DNA of 64,000 nt from Winogradskyella litoriviva (GTDB lineage Bacteria; Bacteroidota; Bacteroidia; Flavobacteriales; Flavobacteriaceae), in assembly GCF_013249065.1 (NCBI RefSeq), contig NZ_JABRWQ010000005.1, forward strand, positions 186,001-250,000, in the 5' to 3' direction. This document shows positions 7,702-15,852 of the stretch, one piece after another. The translations under genes and the position numbers were made by a program. The notes under the pieces are model-generated. The model had not been told where the DNA came from. It was given only the letters and a program-made list of their open reading frames with translations, and did not search any database. Every line of letters begins with the position of its first letter. Within the stretch, counting starts at the first letter, position 1.

Positions 7702-8934
7702 ATGAAAAAGAAGTTACTCGTTATTGGTTTTGTTTGGCCAGAGCCTAAAAGTTCTGCAGCTGGTAGCAGAATGTTGCAGTTAGTTGCGCAATTTCAAAAT
7801 CAAGGTTATGCGGTGACGTTTGCTTCGGCAGCAAAGACGTCTAATAATACGTTTGATTTAAGCAGTATTAATGTTGCAACACAACCTATACTTTTAAACG
7901 ATTCTTCTTTTGATGTATTTATAAAAGACCTCAATCCAGATGCTGTGTTGTTTGATCGCTTTATGACCGAAGAACAATATGGATGGCGTGTTGCAGAGCA
8001 ATGTTCTGATGCATTAAGGTTATTAGATACTGAAGATTTTCACGGCTTAAGAAAGGCTAGGGAAGTAGCTTTAAAACAAAATGAATCTGTTTCTATCTCA
8101 CATTTGCAAAATGAGATTACCAAACGCGAAATTGCAAGTATTTACCGTTGCGATTTAAGTCTAATGATTTCTGAAGCTGAAATTGAAATTTTAACTAAAC
8201 AATTTAAAATAGATAGAGGCTTATTGTATTATCTGCCATTTTTGTTAGAACCAATGCAACAAAAAACTATTAATCAATTACCAACTTTTGAAGCAAGACA
8301 ACACTTTGTAACCATCGGTAATTTTTTGCATGCACCAAATTACGATGCTGTTTTGTACCTAAAGAAATCCATTTGGCCATTGATAAGAAAACAATTGCCC
8401 AAAGCCGAATTACATATTTATGGTGCTTACGAATCTCAGAAAGTAACCCAACTCAACAATAAAAAAGAAGGCTTTTTAATTAAGGGATTTGCAGAAGATG
8501 TTAATGAAGTGATGCAAAACGCAAAAGTATGTTTGGCATCGTTGCGTTTTGGTGCAGGACTAAAAGGTAAACTTGCAGATGCCATTGAAAATGGAACTCC
8601 ATGTGTAATGACAACAATTGCAGCAGAAGGCCTATTTGGTGATTTAGAAACAAATGGTTTTATAGAAGACCAACCAGAGGTTTTTGCTGAAAAAGCGGTT
8701 TTACTTTATAATGCTACTAACATCTGGAAACAAAAGCAACAAAACGGTTTTAATATTTTGAAACAACGGTTTAATCGATTAGATTTTGAAACTGAGTTTG
8801 CTATTCATATAAATGGACTTTCTACAAACCTAAAATCTCATCGCGAACAGAATTTTATTGGTCAATTGTTGATGCATCAAACAATGCAGAGTACAAAGTA
8901 TATGAGTAAGTGGATTGCCGCTAAGAATGGATGA
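7702..8934 (+). CDS. Glycosyltransferase, GT4-like (GT-B fold)
   Basis: 410 residues, no signal peptide. The N-terminal Rossmann half begins LLVIGFVWPEPKSSAAGSRMLQLVAQFQNQGY, as in GT-B glycosyltransferases. The C-terminal half has FVTIGNFLHAPNYDAVLYL, AELHIYGAYES and the donor-site region CLASLRFGAGLKGKLADAIENGTPCVMT, equivalent to the GT4 'G-x-K...E-x2-x-G-x-P' motif. It would transfer a nucleotide-activated sugar at the inner face of the membrane. No other cell-wall or polysaccharide genes are adjacent, so acceptor and sugar cannot be assigned. It is monocistronic, with a terminator upstream and a non-coding repeat downstream. Confidence 0.85.
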   Translation: MKKKLLVIGFVWPEPKSSAAGSRMLQLVAQFQNQGYAVTFASAAKTSNNTFDLSSINVATQPILLNDSSFDVFIKDLNPDAVLFDRFMTEEQYGWRVAEQCSDALRLLDTEDFHGLRKAREVALKQNESVSISHLQNEITKREIASIYRCDLSLMISEAEIEILTKQFKIDRGLLYYLPFLLEPMQQKTINQLPTFEARQHFVTIGNFLHAPNYDAVLYLKKSIWPLIRKQLPKAELHIYGAYESQKVTQLNNKKEGFLIKGFAEDVNEVMQNAKVCLASLRFGAGLKGKLADAIENGTPCVMTTIAAEGLFGDLETNGFIEDQPEVFAEKAVLLYNATNIWKQKQQNGFNILKQRFNRLDFETEFAIHINGLSTNLKSHREQNFIGQLLMHQTMQSTKYMSKWIAAKNG

Positions 8935-8949
8935 TTTTTTTGGACTTTT

Positions 8950-9085
8950 GTTTAACGGTTTTGTGTATGGTTTGTTGTGTTGTTTTAGCAACTAATTTGG
9001 TAAACAATCACCTAATAAAAAATCCGCGAGGATTTTCGTAAGTAGGCTAGAACTAGCAATAAATTATATACGGTGTTGGCAATAG
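8950..9085. repeat. Structured intergenic repeat element (recalled as recurrent in Flavobacteriaceae)
   Basis: Begins near GTTTAACGGTTTTGTGTATGG and ends near TTATATACGGTGTTGGC; the two ends are imperfect direct copies (TGTATGGTTTGTTG / TATACGGTGTTGG). At the centre a perfect hairpin AAAATCC-GCGA-GGATTTT (9019-9036) is enclosed by CCTA (9011-9014) and TAGG (9042-9045). No reading frame crosses it. I recall very similar segments between genes in other flavobacterial genomes, but copy number cannot be tested here. It lies at the left edge of the cupin/AraC/acyl-CoA dehydrogenase module. Confidence 0.5.
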
Positions 9086-9166
9086 TTTTTGTTTTAAAAC
9101 CTGAATAGTGTGCAGTTTTCTTTAGTCGAAACGGTTATTTAGCAAGTTATTAAATAAATATTATCC

Positions 9167-9188
9167 TGTCAAAATCATTATTTTGACA
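9167..9188. promoter_or_regulatory. Palindromic putative operator upstream of cupin gene
   Basis: Perfect 9-bp inverted repeat TGTCAAAAT-CATT-ATTTTGACA about 95 bases before the chosen start. Further TCAGTCAATT and TAGTCAGTT half-site-like words lie at 9194-9225. The TGTCA/TGACA half-sites look like a dimeric regulator site; there is no T-tract, so a terminator is unlikely. Confidence 0.4.
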
Positions 9189-9282
9189 CGTTCAGTCAAT
9201 TTATTGAAAGCCCTAGTCAGTTAAAATACTTATATTTTTTCTAGTTTTGATTCGTACAATAATAATCATAAATATTTCAACC

Positions 9283-9978
9283 ATGCTTAAAAACAAAAAG
9301 AACATTAAAGTAATGAAATTAGCAGCCATAACCATGTTATTTATCAACGTTCAAGGTTGTGGTGAAAATGTGAATAAATCTGATGAAAAAGATGGCTCAG
9401 TAACAGCACTTTCTCTTAACGGCAAAGAAGAATCCCACATTCACGATAATTCCACGCATTCACACACTAGTAAAAGAATAGTAAAACCAGAAGATGCTCA
9501 ACAATTGTGGATATTTCCAGAGAGCAAAGACAAGCTTGGGTCTGGAGGATTACTTAAAATTTATATGGATCCTGAAAGCCACCCTGATGCCTCTTCAGGT
9601 TTTTCAAAATACGAGTTAGGTGTAGGTGGAGCCTTACCAGAGCACAAGCATAATAAAACGGAAGAGATTGCTTATTTTATTTCAGGAACAGGTATCGTTA
9701 TAAATTATGAGAACGATGAGCGTAAAGAAACAATTGTTAAAGAAGGCTATGTATGGTATACGGCACCTGGAGAATGGCATTCTTTCCAGAATACTGGTAA
9801 TGAACCTTTAAAACTGGTTTTTGCTACTGTTCCAAATGCTAAACATGGTTTGTTGAATTTTTTCAAAAAAGTAGGAGTAGAACCGGGAATGGAATCATCT
9901 AATACCTTAAGCGCAGAGGAATTCGCTAAATTAGCATCTGACAACGACCTTATTTTAAAACCTATAAAAATCGATTAG
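9283..9978 (+). CDS. Cupin-domain lipoprotein
   Basis: The signal MLKNKKNIKVMKLAAITMLFINVQGC ends in a lipobox-like VQGC. Starting at the internal ATG 9313 would give a shorter, cleaner signal; a TTG at 9247 is unlikely. A His-rich linker (SHIHDNSTHSHT) follows, then one cupin_2 barrel. Motif 1 is GALPEHKHNKTEEIAYFISGTG, whose two His and the Glu would bind metal; motif 2 is PGEWHSFQNTGNEPLKL, which supplies the last His. A complete metal site implies dioxygenase, isomerase or sugar-binding activity, but the substrate is unknown. It probably shares a metabolic role with the AraC regulator and the acyl-CoA dehydrogenase downstream, a context inference. Confidence 0.8.
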   Translation: MLKNKKNIKVMKLAAITMLFINVQGCGENVNKSDEKDGSVTALSLNGKEESHIHDNSTHSHTSKRIVKPEDAQQLWIFPESKDKLGSGGLLKIYMDPESHPDASSGFSKYELGVGGALPEHKHNKTEEIAYFISGTGIVINYENDERKETIVKEGYVWYTAPGEWHSFQNTGNEPLKLVFATVPNAKHGLLNFFKKVGVEPGMESSNTLSAEEFAKLASDNDLILKPIKID

Positions 9979-10091
9979 AAAGTTGATATTTATCTAGTTA
10001 AAAAACAGTTTAATATAGTCTAAGATGTTTCTAATAAGTTGATTTCTTAAAAAAAGTGTATTTTACAAAATAAAAAATTGACTTAAAAATA

Positions 10092-10958
10092 ATGGGTAAC
10101 GGTTACGACATAGCAAAAAACACGCCTACGTTCAAAAAAATTGAAGTGTCGTCACTTATGTTTTCGGAGTATAGATGTACGGAGGAAAAATCCATATTCA
10201 CGACTTGGAACCATCTAAATTATTTTATTTATGTACTAGAGGGTAAAAAGAAATGGCGAACGCTGGAACATAGTTATATGGTTCATGTAAATGAGGTACT
10301 TTTTGTTAAAAAGGGAGCAAATATTATTGAGAAGTATTTTGACTCGGATTTTTGCGCCATAGTAATCTTTATTCCCGATTCTTATGTCAAGGATTTTATG
10401 TCACAAAAACCTGAAATAGGTGCCAGTCATAAAAGTAATCTTCAAAGTGATAGTGCAATTCCGCTGAAAATGGATAGAACGTTAAGTACTTATTTTACTT
10501 CAATGTTAGATTATTTTTTTAATGAAGAAAAGCCTTCAAAATATTTGATGGAAATTAAATTTCAGGAGTTGTTGGTCAATATTTTGTCACTGCCTTATAA
10601 CCCTGAAATAGGGAGCTATTTTAAACAGATAGCCCAAGAAGTTAAACTATCGGTTAAAAACATAATGGAATCCAATTTTGTTTATAATTTATCATTAGAA
10701 GAATTTGCAAGACTATCGCACAGAAGTTTAAGTACTTTTAATCGCGACTTTTATAGTGCTTATGGAACATCACCAGGAAAATGGCTTACTAAAAAAAGAC
10801 TCCTTCATGCGAAACGATTATTGGAGAATACCAATCAAAAAGTATACGAGGTGGCTTTTGATAGTGGTTTTGAGAGTCCTGCCCATTTTGCAAGAGTATT
10901 CAAGAACGAGAATGGAATTACTCCTTTAAAATATCAAAAAGCACAACTGTCTGTTTAA
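10092..10958 (+). CDS. AraC family transcriptional regulator
   Basis: 288 residues. The N-terminal half is a degenerate cupin-like sensing domain (TWNHLNYFIYVLEGKKKW...VHVNEVLFVKKGANIIEKYF). The C-terminal ~100 residues hold two helix-turn-helix motifs (NLSLEEFARLSHRSLSTFNRDFYSAYGTSPGKWLTKKRLLHAKRLL and KVYEVAFDSGFESPAHFARVFKNENGITPLKYQ), classic AraC/XylS. It lies between the cupin lipoprotein and the acyl-CoA dehydrogenase on the same strand, 30 bases ahead of the latter, so the simplest reading is that it controls this small module. The effector is unknown. Confidence 0.92.
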   Translation: MGNGYDIAKNTPTFKKIEVSSLMFSEYRCTEEKSIFTTWNHLNYFIYVLEGKKKWRTLEHSYMVHVNEVLFVKKGANIIEKYFDSDFCAIVIFIPDSYVKDFMSQKPEIGASHKSNLQSDSAIPLKMDRTLSTYFTSMLDYFFNEEKPSKYLMEIKFQELLVNILSLPYNPEIGSYFKQIAQEVKLSVKNIMESNFVYNLSLEEFARLSHRSLSTFNRDFYSAYGTSPGKWLTKKRLLHAKRLLENTNQKVYEVAFDSGFESPAHFARVFKNENGITPLKYQKAQLSV

Positions 10959-10988
10959 GCGATATCATAGATAAAAATTAACTGTATT

Positions 10989-12125
10989 ATGAATATTCAT
11001 GAAAACAAGGTAACTAAAACTCCTTCAAAGCACTGGTTAAATATTAAAGACCAGCTTGGGGACCAATTAGCTGCAAATGGAATTGCCCACGATAAGGCCG
11101 ATACCTTTGTAGCCGATAATTATAAGTTATTGAAAAAGCAAGGATATTTAACAGCCATGATACCAAAAGCATTGGGAGGTGCCGAAGTTTCCTTTACTGA
11201 TATGTGCGCTATATTGGTTAAAATAGCGCAGTATTGCCCTTCTACGTCATTGGCATTGTCTATGCACCAACACCTTCTTGCGGCAAATATCTGGAAATAT
11301 AAACACCAAGGCACAGGCGAAGAACTTTTAAGGAAAGTAGTTGACGAAAACTTGGTGTTGGTCAGTACAGGAGCACGTGACTGGCTAGATTCTAATGGAA
11401 CCATGACAAGAACTGACAATGGTTATTTGGTTTCAGCAAAAAAACAATTTGCAAGCCAATCTGCAATTGGCGACCTCTTGGTGACCAGCATACCCTTTAA
11501 TGACCCAGAAGACGGATGGCAAGTATTCCATTTTACAGTATCTATGAAATCTGATGGGATACAACTATTAGATGATTGGCACACTTTGGGAATGCGCGGA
11601 ACAGGTTCACAGACCGTGACGCTTAATAATGTGTTTATTCCAGAAGACTCCATTGTTATGAAAAGAGCAAAAGGGGAGTTCCCTCTGTTTTGGAATGTTG
11701 TTCTAACTGTGGCATTACCCTTAATCATGGCACCATATATAGGAATTGCAGAAAAAGCGATGAAGATTACTTTAGAAAAATCAAAAGCAAAACAGAGTAG
11801 ACCACTTCATACTACTTTCTTGCTAGGAGAAATTTACAACAGCCTTACATTGGCTCAAGTGCTTCATAAAGATATGATTGAAATAGCCAATAATTTGGAT
11901 TTTGAAGCTGACGAAAGAATAGGTGTTGAAATATTGACTAGAAAGACCTTGGTTGCTAATGCATGTAAGGAAACGGTCAGTAAAGCCATGGAAACAGTAG
12001 GAGGACAAAGTTTTTACAGAATATTTGAATTGGAACGACTCTTTAGGGATGTGCAAGCGGTAAGTTTTCACACATTGACTGAAAAACATCAGCATTATTT
12101 TACAGGAAAATTTTTATTGGAATAG
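10989..12125 (+). CDS. Acyl-CoA dehydrogenase family flavoprotein
   Basis: 378 residues with the three-part ACAD layout: N-terminal helices (QGYLTAMIPKALGGAEVSFTDMCAILVKIAQYCPSTSLALSMHQHL), a middle beta domain (KKQFASQSAIGDLLVTSIPF...LDDWHTLGMRGTGSQTVTLNNVFIP) and a C-terminal helical bundle (VSKAMETVGGQSFYRIFELERLFRDVQAVSFH). WHTLGMRGTGSQTVTLNNVFIP is typical of the DszC/hydroxylase-like branch that includes flavin-dependent monooxygenases, so it may be an oxygenase rather than a beta-oxidation enzyme. I do not see the usual catalytic Glu context clearly. It ends the accessory module; a hairpin follows. Confidence 0.85.
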   Translation: MNIHENKVTKTPSKHWLNIKDQLGDQLAANGIAHDKADTFVADNYKLLKKQGYLTAMIPKALGGAEVSFTDMCAILVKIAQYCPSTSLALSMHQHLLAANIWKYKHQGTGEELLRKVVDENLVLVSTGARDWLDSNGTMTRTDNGYLVSAKKQFASQSAIGDLLVTSIPFNDPEDGWQVFHFTVSMKSDGIQLLDDWHTLGMRGTGSQTVTLNNVFIPEDSIVMKRAKGEFPLFWNVVLTVALPLIMAPYIGIAEKAMKITLEKSKAKQSRPLHTTFLLGEIYNSLTLAQVLHKDMIEIANNLDFEADERIGVEILTRKTLVANACKETVSKAMETVGGQSFYRIFELERLFRDVQAVSFHTLTEKHQHYFTGKFLLE

Positions 12126-12147
12126 CATAATTATTGCCAATGGTTTG

Positions 12148-12180
12148 ATGATATAAAAGCGTTTCAATGTTTTATATCAT
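12148..12180. terminator. Long AT-rich hairpin between convergent genes
   Basis: Perfect 11-bp stem ATGATATAAAA (12148-12158) / TTTTATATCAT (12170-12180) with an 11-base loop. It lies between the convergent acyl-CoA dehydrogenase and pseudouridine synthase genes. There is no clear T-run, so it is either a weak terminator or part of the module boundary. Confidence 0.5.
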
Positions 12181-12245
12181 ACGTTAAACGAAGTTAGGCT
12201 TTTAAATTTACAAAGTCAAGCGTTAACTTTATTACTAATGGTAAA

Positions 12246-13061
12246 TTAAATGGAGCTAAATATCTTCTTAAACCTTTCTGGTAATTCACTTTTTAAATAA
12301 ATACTTTTATTTGTAAATGGATGAGTAAACTCTATTGAATACGCATGTAAATACATGCCTTTTCCATTCAATATTAAGTCTTTTATGCCATAATCTTTAT
12401 CGCCTAAAATTGGGTTTCCCATTTCAGATAGATGAATTCTCAATTGGTGTCGTCGTCCTGTTAATGGTTCTAGATGCACTAAGTTGAGTTTGCCAAAGAG
12501 ATGAGATAAAACGGTTCCTTCAACTATATATTTAGATTGTGAGGACTTATTATCCACATTAGAAGTGATAATACCTTCTGTAGGAGTCATATCTCCAATA
12601 GTTATGGCAATGTATGTTTTCTTAATGGTTTTGTTTTCAAATTGCTTGTTTAAAGCTCTTATGCTGCTGCTCGTTTTACCAACTAATAAAAGACCTGTGG
12701 TTGCAAAATCTAAACGATGAACAGGTTGTGGTTTAGTAGCATCTTGTAAGCTACTTGGTGTTATGTTCTGAACCAATGCATTGGCAACGGTTTTAAAATG
12801 ATTACCACTCACTAAAATACCTGCAGGTTTATGGATTGCAGCCAAATAGTCATCTTCATAAATCACCTTAAGTTTAAAGATTAATCTTTTCTTAGGTGTA
12901 ACATGTTCTGGGATAGATAATGTAATGGTTTCGCCTCCTTTTATAAATGTCGCAGAGGTTGCTATTTCTCCATTAACTGTAATGAAGTTTTTCTTTAAAG
13001 CTTTTTTTAGTGCAGATTTTGTAGCACAAGCATCAAATAGTCCCACACCATAATCTTGCAT
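12246..13061 (-). CDS. RluA-family RNA pseudouridine synthase
   Basis: Converts uridine to pseudouridine in rRNA or tRNA. An N-terminal S4-like RNA-binding segment (ALKKALKKNFITVNGEIATSATFIKGGETITL) precedes the catalytic domain. The key motif PVHRLDFATTGLLLVGKT carries the catalytic Asp of HRLD, and the C-terminal signature LEPLTGRRHQLRIHLSEMGNPILGDKDYG is complete. At 271 residues it is slightly shorter than RluD/RluC. The target position cannot be told from sequence. Whether the start is at 13061 or a little downstream is uncertain. Confidence 0.93.
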   Translation of the reverse strand: MQDYGVGLFDACATKSALKKALKKNFITVNGEIATSATFIKGGETITLSIPEHVTPKKRLIFKLKVIYEDDYLAAIHKPAGILVSGNHFKTVANALVQNITPSSLQDATKPQPVHRLDFATTGLLLVGKTSSSIRALNKQFENKTIKKTYIAITIGDMTPTEGIITSNVDNKSSQSKYIVEGTVLSHLFGKLNLVHLEPLTGRRHQLRIHLSEMGNPILGDKDYGIKDLILNGKGMYLHAYSIEFTHPFTNKSIYLKSELPERFKKIFSSI

Positions 13062-13389
13062 TCTTATTGGAGTAGACCGTTTAGGTACAATATGTGATAC
13101 TATATGTATTATTGGTTTGCGTTATAAATGTTACAGGACGAATTTAGTTTAAACTTTTGTGAGTTTGAAAATAAAAAAAGCCATTAAATATTTAATGGCT
13201 TTTTAGGTAAACAAAAACAAACTATTAAAAAACAATTCTTTTAGATACTACTTTTAAATTTTAACGGGTTAGTTAAGTTGCTAAAAGTTGTATCTGGCAT
13301 GCGCATTCTAATTTTCCTTTTTCAAATATTGTAGATATGTTTAGCACGGAACGTTATAGTTCTTGGTGTTTATGTTTTTTGTGTTTTTT
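13062..13389. other. Non-coding gap with terminator and a compound hairpin
   Basis: This 328-base interval has no credible gene. It carries the terminator at 13179-13205 and an outer 14-bp inverted repeat with one mismatch, AGATACTACTTTTA (13243-13256) / TAAAAGTTGTATCT (13282-13295), enclosing an inner TTAAC/GTTAA hairpin (13261-13276). The remaining stretch, 13300-13389, shows no recognisable signal. Confidence 0.5.
13179..13205. terminator. Intrinsic terminator
   Basis: Perfect 10-bp stem AGCCATTAAA / TTTAATGGCT with a 2-base loop, A-run on the left and T-run on the right. In the minus direction it can terminate the DUF6503 / SDR / HAD transcript. Confidence 0.8.
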
Positions 13390-14217
13390 TTAAGCTTTAA
13401 AATCTTCTGGCTTCAGTCCATTATTAAATTTTATATCTGTCCAGTTTACATTAATCCATGGCTGATCTGTAACTTCGGCTTCCCAATTAGAGGGTTTATA
13501 TTTTCTTTTGGTCGGTATTAAAATTCCATCAATATTTTCGTATTCCATCTGCATTAAAAATGGAATTTCCATTTTACCAAAATCTGCTACAGTAAATAAA
13601 AACTGATCAACTAAATTTGTTTCTTTATTGATGTAGAGTTGGTAGATGTCTGTTGGTTTATCGGTCTCTGAAATAAAAGATATTTTTACAATCTCATAAT
13701 CTTTTCCGTTAATTGTTTTTTCTCCTAAATACTCATAAGTTAGTCCTGGGTCTAAGAGTTTTTGAAACATGGCAAACCAATAAAAATTTGTAGGTCTATT
13801 AAAAGCGACTCTTTTTAAATACGCTTCGTTATTTAAAACGTTGCCATTGTGTTTAAGCCAGTATTGGTTACCGTCCCAACCTTGTTCTAATACACCTTTG
13901 AGATTTGGTAGTGTTCTTTCGTGTTGGTTATAAGCACCATACGATAGTTCACCATTAAAAATGTATTTTTCTGTAGAACTATCTGTTTTTCCATCTGGTG
14001 TTTTGTAAGTGTAGGTATAAACAACATCTTTCTTATTAAGAAGTGTTTGATAATTTCCAGTTTTTTTTGTGAGGTTGTAAACTAATTCATGTCCTTTATT
14101 ATCAAATGACATGGTTTCTGTTTTAACGATTTCTGGCGCTGTTGAAGTTGGCTTTTTAGTATCGTTGCAAGATGCTAAAACAACACAAAGAATAAGTGTA
14201 AAAATGTTGGCTTTCAT
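13390..14217 (-). CDS. DUF6503-like lipoprotein
   Basis: The signal MKANIFTLILCVVLASC is a clear lipobox (LASC). The mature part begins with a Thr/Pro linker and then a ~230-residue beta-rich domain: VYTYTYKTPDGKTDSSTEKYIF, LKGVLEQGWDGNQYWLKHNG, FYWFAMFQKLLDPGLTYEYLGEK, TDIYQLYINKETNLVDQFLFTVADF. This pattern matches DUF6503 family lipoproteins of Bacteroidota, possibly related to LolA/LolB-like lipid-binding folds (inference). It lies 45 bases after the SDR gene on the same strand, so it is probably in the same TetR-controlled transcript. Function is unknown. Confidence 0.7.
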   Translation of the reverse strand: MKANIFTLILCVVLASCNDTKKPTSTAPEIVKTETMSFDNKGHELVYNLTKKTGNYQTLLNKKDVVYTYTYKTPDGKTDSSTEKYIFNGELSYGAYNQHERTLPNLKGVLEQGWDGNQYWLKHNGNVLNNEAYLKRVAFNRPTNFYWFAMFQKLLDPGLTYEYLGEKTINGKDYEIVKISFISETDKPTDIYQLYINKETNLVDQFLFTVADFGKMEIPFLMQMEYENIDGILIPTKRKYKPSNWEAEVTDQPWINVNWTDIKFNNGLKPEDFKA

Positions 14218-14262
14218 ATATTATTTTAAAAATTGAATTTTTATTTTTTTATAGCTACTGTT

Positions 14263-15000
14263 CTAAACTAATGCACCATTTGCTCCTATTACTTGGCCAG
14301 AAATCCATTTAGAGTCATCACTTGCTAAAAAGACCGCAATTTTAGCTATATCTATAGGTTTGGCTAATCGGTTAAAAGCATTCATGCTGCTCAGTTTATC
14401 AATGAAATCTTGTGATTTTCCGTTTAAAAATAATTCTGTTTCTGTAGCGCCAGGTGCTAATGCATTTACCGAAATACCTCGTCCTATTTCTTTAGAAAAT
14501 ACACGTGTCATTTGTTCTACAGCAGCTTTAGAAGCAGAGTAGAGTGCATACGTTGGAAACATTAATTTTACAGTACTTGATGATATATTAATAATGTTTC
14601 CGTTGTCGGCTAATTTATCATAGGCTTCTTGTAAGGTGTAAAAAATGCCTTTAACGTTAATATCAAATTGTTTGGTGAAATCTTCTTCTGTATTATCTTT
14701 AATAGTTTTAGAAATCATAATGCCTGCGTTATTGATTAAAACATCTACTTTACCATAAGTAGTAATGGTTTTATCGAATAAGTTTGTTACATCTTTTTTG
14801 TCACTAACATCTGCTTTTATTGCTAATGCGTTCCCGCCTTCACTTATAATTGTATTAATGGTTTCTTCTGCTTCTTCAGCACTGTTAGAATAGTTAACAA
14901 TAACTGTTGCACCATTTTTTGCTAATTGAATGGCTATTTCTTTACCAATACCTCTGGAGGATCCAGTAACTATAATGACTTTGTTTTCTAATTTTTCCAT
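14263..15000 (-). CDS. Short-chain dehydrogenase/reductase (SDR)
   Basis: 245 residues, classical SDR. The NAD(P)-binding TGSSRGIGKEIA lies near residue 12, NNAGIMIS near 88, the catalytic Ser in INISSS, and YSASK supplies the catalytic Tyr and Lys. It most resembles 3-oxoacyl-ACP reductase-like enzymes of unknown substrate. The start codon is five bases after the HAD stop, so the pair is translationally adjacent. Both are downstream of a TetR gene with matching operators, suggesting inducible reduction or detoxification of a small molecule. Exact specificity cannot be inferred. Confidence 0.92.
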   Translation of the reverse strand: MEKLENKVIIVTGSSRGIGKEIAIQLAKNGATVIVNYSNSAEEAEETINTIISEGGNALAIKADVSDKKDVTNLFDKTITTYGKVDVLINNAGIMISKTIKDNTEEDFTKQFDINVKGIFYTLQEAYDKLADNGNIINISSSTVKLMFPTYALYSASKAAVEQMTRVFSKEIGRGISVNALAPGATETELFLNGKSQDFIDKLSSMNAFNRLAKPIDIAKIAVFLASDDSKWISGQVIGANGALV

Positions 15001-15005
15001 GAGAA

Positions 15006-15806
15006 TTATTTCAGAGCTGTTAGTTTTTCGGCTATTAGTTTTAAATTAGGTTCGGCAATTTCTGGAGAAGGTGCTAATGGGTATTGTTGTGCACCAGGTC
15101 GACTGACAAAAGCACCTCTCCAGTTTGCCCATAATGCACCAGCTATATCCCAACCGTGTGCTGCTACTAATAAACATTCGTTGGGCTTTATGCCCATTTT
15201 TCTGGCTGCCCAATCGTAGGCATCTGTGTGTGGTTTAAATTTTCCGATGTCTTCAATGCTTAGGCGTTCATCAAAATAATCTAATAAGCCTGCATTTTTA
15301 AATTGTGTTTCTACACCTATATTAGATGAATTTGTAAATGAAACTAACTTGTAACCAGACTTTTTTAAATCCGATAAAGCCTGTTTAACTTCAGGATGTG
15401 CAGGTATTGAGCGTAAGGGTTTTAAAATAGCCTCTTTAGCTTCGTCTTCTGTTAAGGTGATACCATGATTTGCAGCAACCATTTGTAGTGCTGCAGAACC
15501 AATTATTCCGAAATCATTATACTGTCTACCAACAGTTGAAACCAGTGAATATTGCAGCATTGTAGTAAACCATAATGGTAATAAATCGCTTCGGTTGCCT
15601 AATACTTTGCCAACGCTTTCTTTCATAGCTGTTAAGTCTAACAATGTTTCATTGACATCAAAAAATATAACTTTAGGTCTAATCTGTGTTTTCTCCATAT
15701 ATTTTTCGTTTTTATTGTTAGTTGCAAATCCAAATTGAGGTATTGTAGCGCCAGCTAATCCTAAGATTGCAGATTTCTTTATAAAACTTCTCCTATTGTT
15801 GTTCAT
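15006..15806 (-). CDS. HAD-type haloacid dehalogenase-like hydrolase, Tat-exported
   Basis: The N-terminal signal MNNNRRSFIKKSAILGLAGATIP has the twin-arginine motif RRSFIKK, predicting Tat export of a folded enzyme. The HAD core follows: FFDVNETLLDL (nucleophile Asp, with the Asn-Glu-Thr form typical of type II 2-haloacid dehalogenases), SFTNSS (motif II), GKFKPHTDAYDWAARKM (Lys motif) and AAHGWDIAGALWANWRGAF (acidic motif and dehalogenase-like tail). It probably hydrolyses halogenated or related carboxylic acids in the periplasm, though activity is unproven. A palindromic TetR site lies immediately upstream (15818-15840). Confidence 0.88.
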   Translation of the reverse strand: MNNNRRSFIKKSAILGLAGATIPQFGFATNNKNEKYMEKTQIRPKVIFFDVNETLLDLTAMKESVGKVLGNRSDLLPLWFTTMLQYSLVSTVGRQYNDFGIIGSAALQMVAANHGITLTEDEAKEAILKPLRSIPAHPEVKQALSDLKKSGYKLVSFTNSSNIGVETQFKNAGLLDYFDERLSIEDIGKFKPHTDAYDWAARKMGIKPNECLLVAAHGWDIAGALWANWRGAFVSRPGAQQYPLAPSPEIAEPNLKLIAEKLTALK

Positions 15807-15817
15807 ATTTACTTTTA

Positions 15818-15840
15818 AAACATACTAAATGGTATGTTTT
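15818..15840. promoter_or_regulatory. TetR operator site 1 (upstream of HAD gene)
   Basis: Inverted repeat AAACATAC-(7)-GTATGTTTT. Read on the minus strand it gives AAAACATACCATTTAGTAT, the same as the site before the TetR gene apart from the 3-base centre. It lies 12 bases upstream of the HAD start codon, overlapping the likely -7 region (TATGTTTT). Confidence 0.65.
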
Positions 15841-15852
15841 TGTTTAAAAAAA

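Noticed and set aside
9247-9282. TTG start extending the cupin lipoprotein upstream
   Set aside because: The extra residues (MIRTIIIINIST) would add a second hydrophobic stretch ahead of a good lipoprotein signal beginning at 9283 or 9313.
12187-12201. GTTAGGC near 12196 and GTTTAACG-like words at both ends of the cupin/AraC module, suggesting integron attC sites
   Set aside because: Only isolated core-like heptamers are present, without paired R/L boxes or a nearby integrase; chance in AT-rich DNA is enough.
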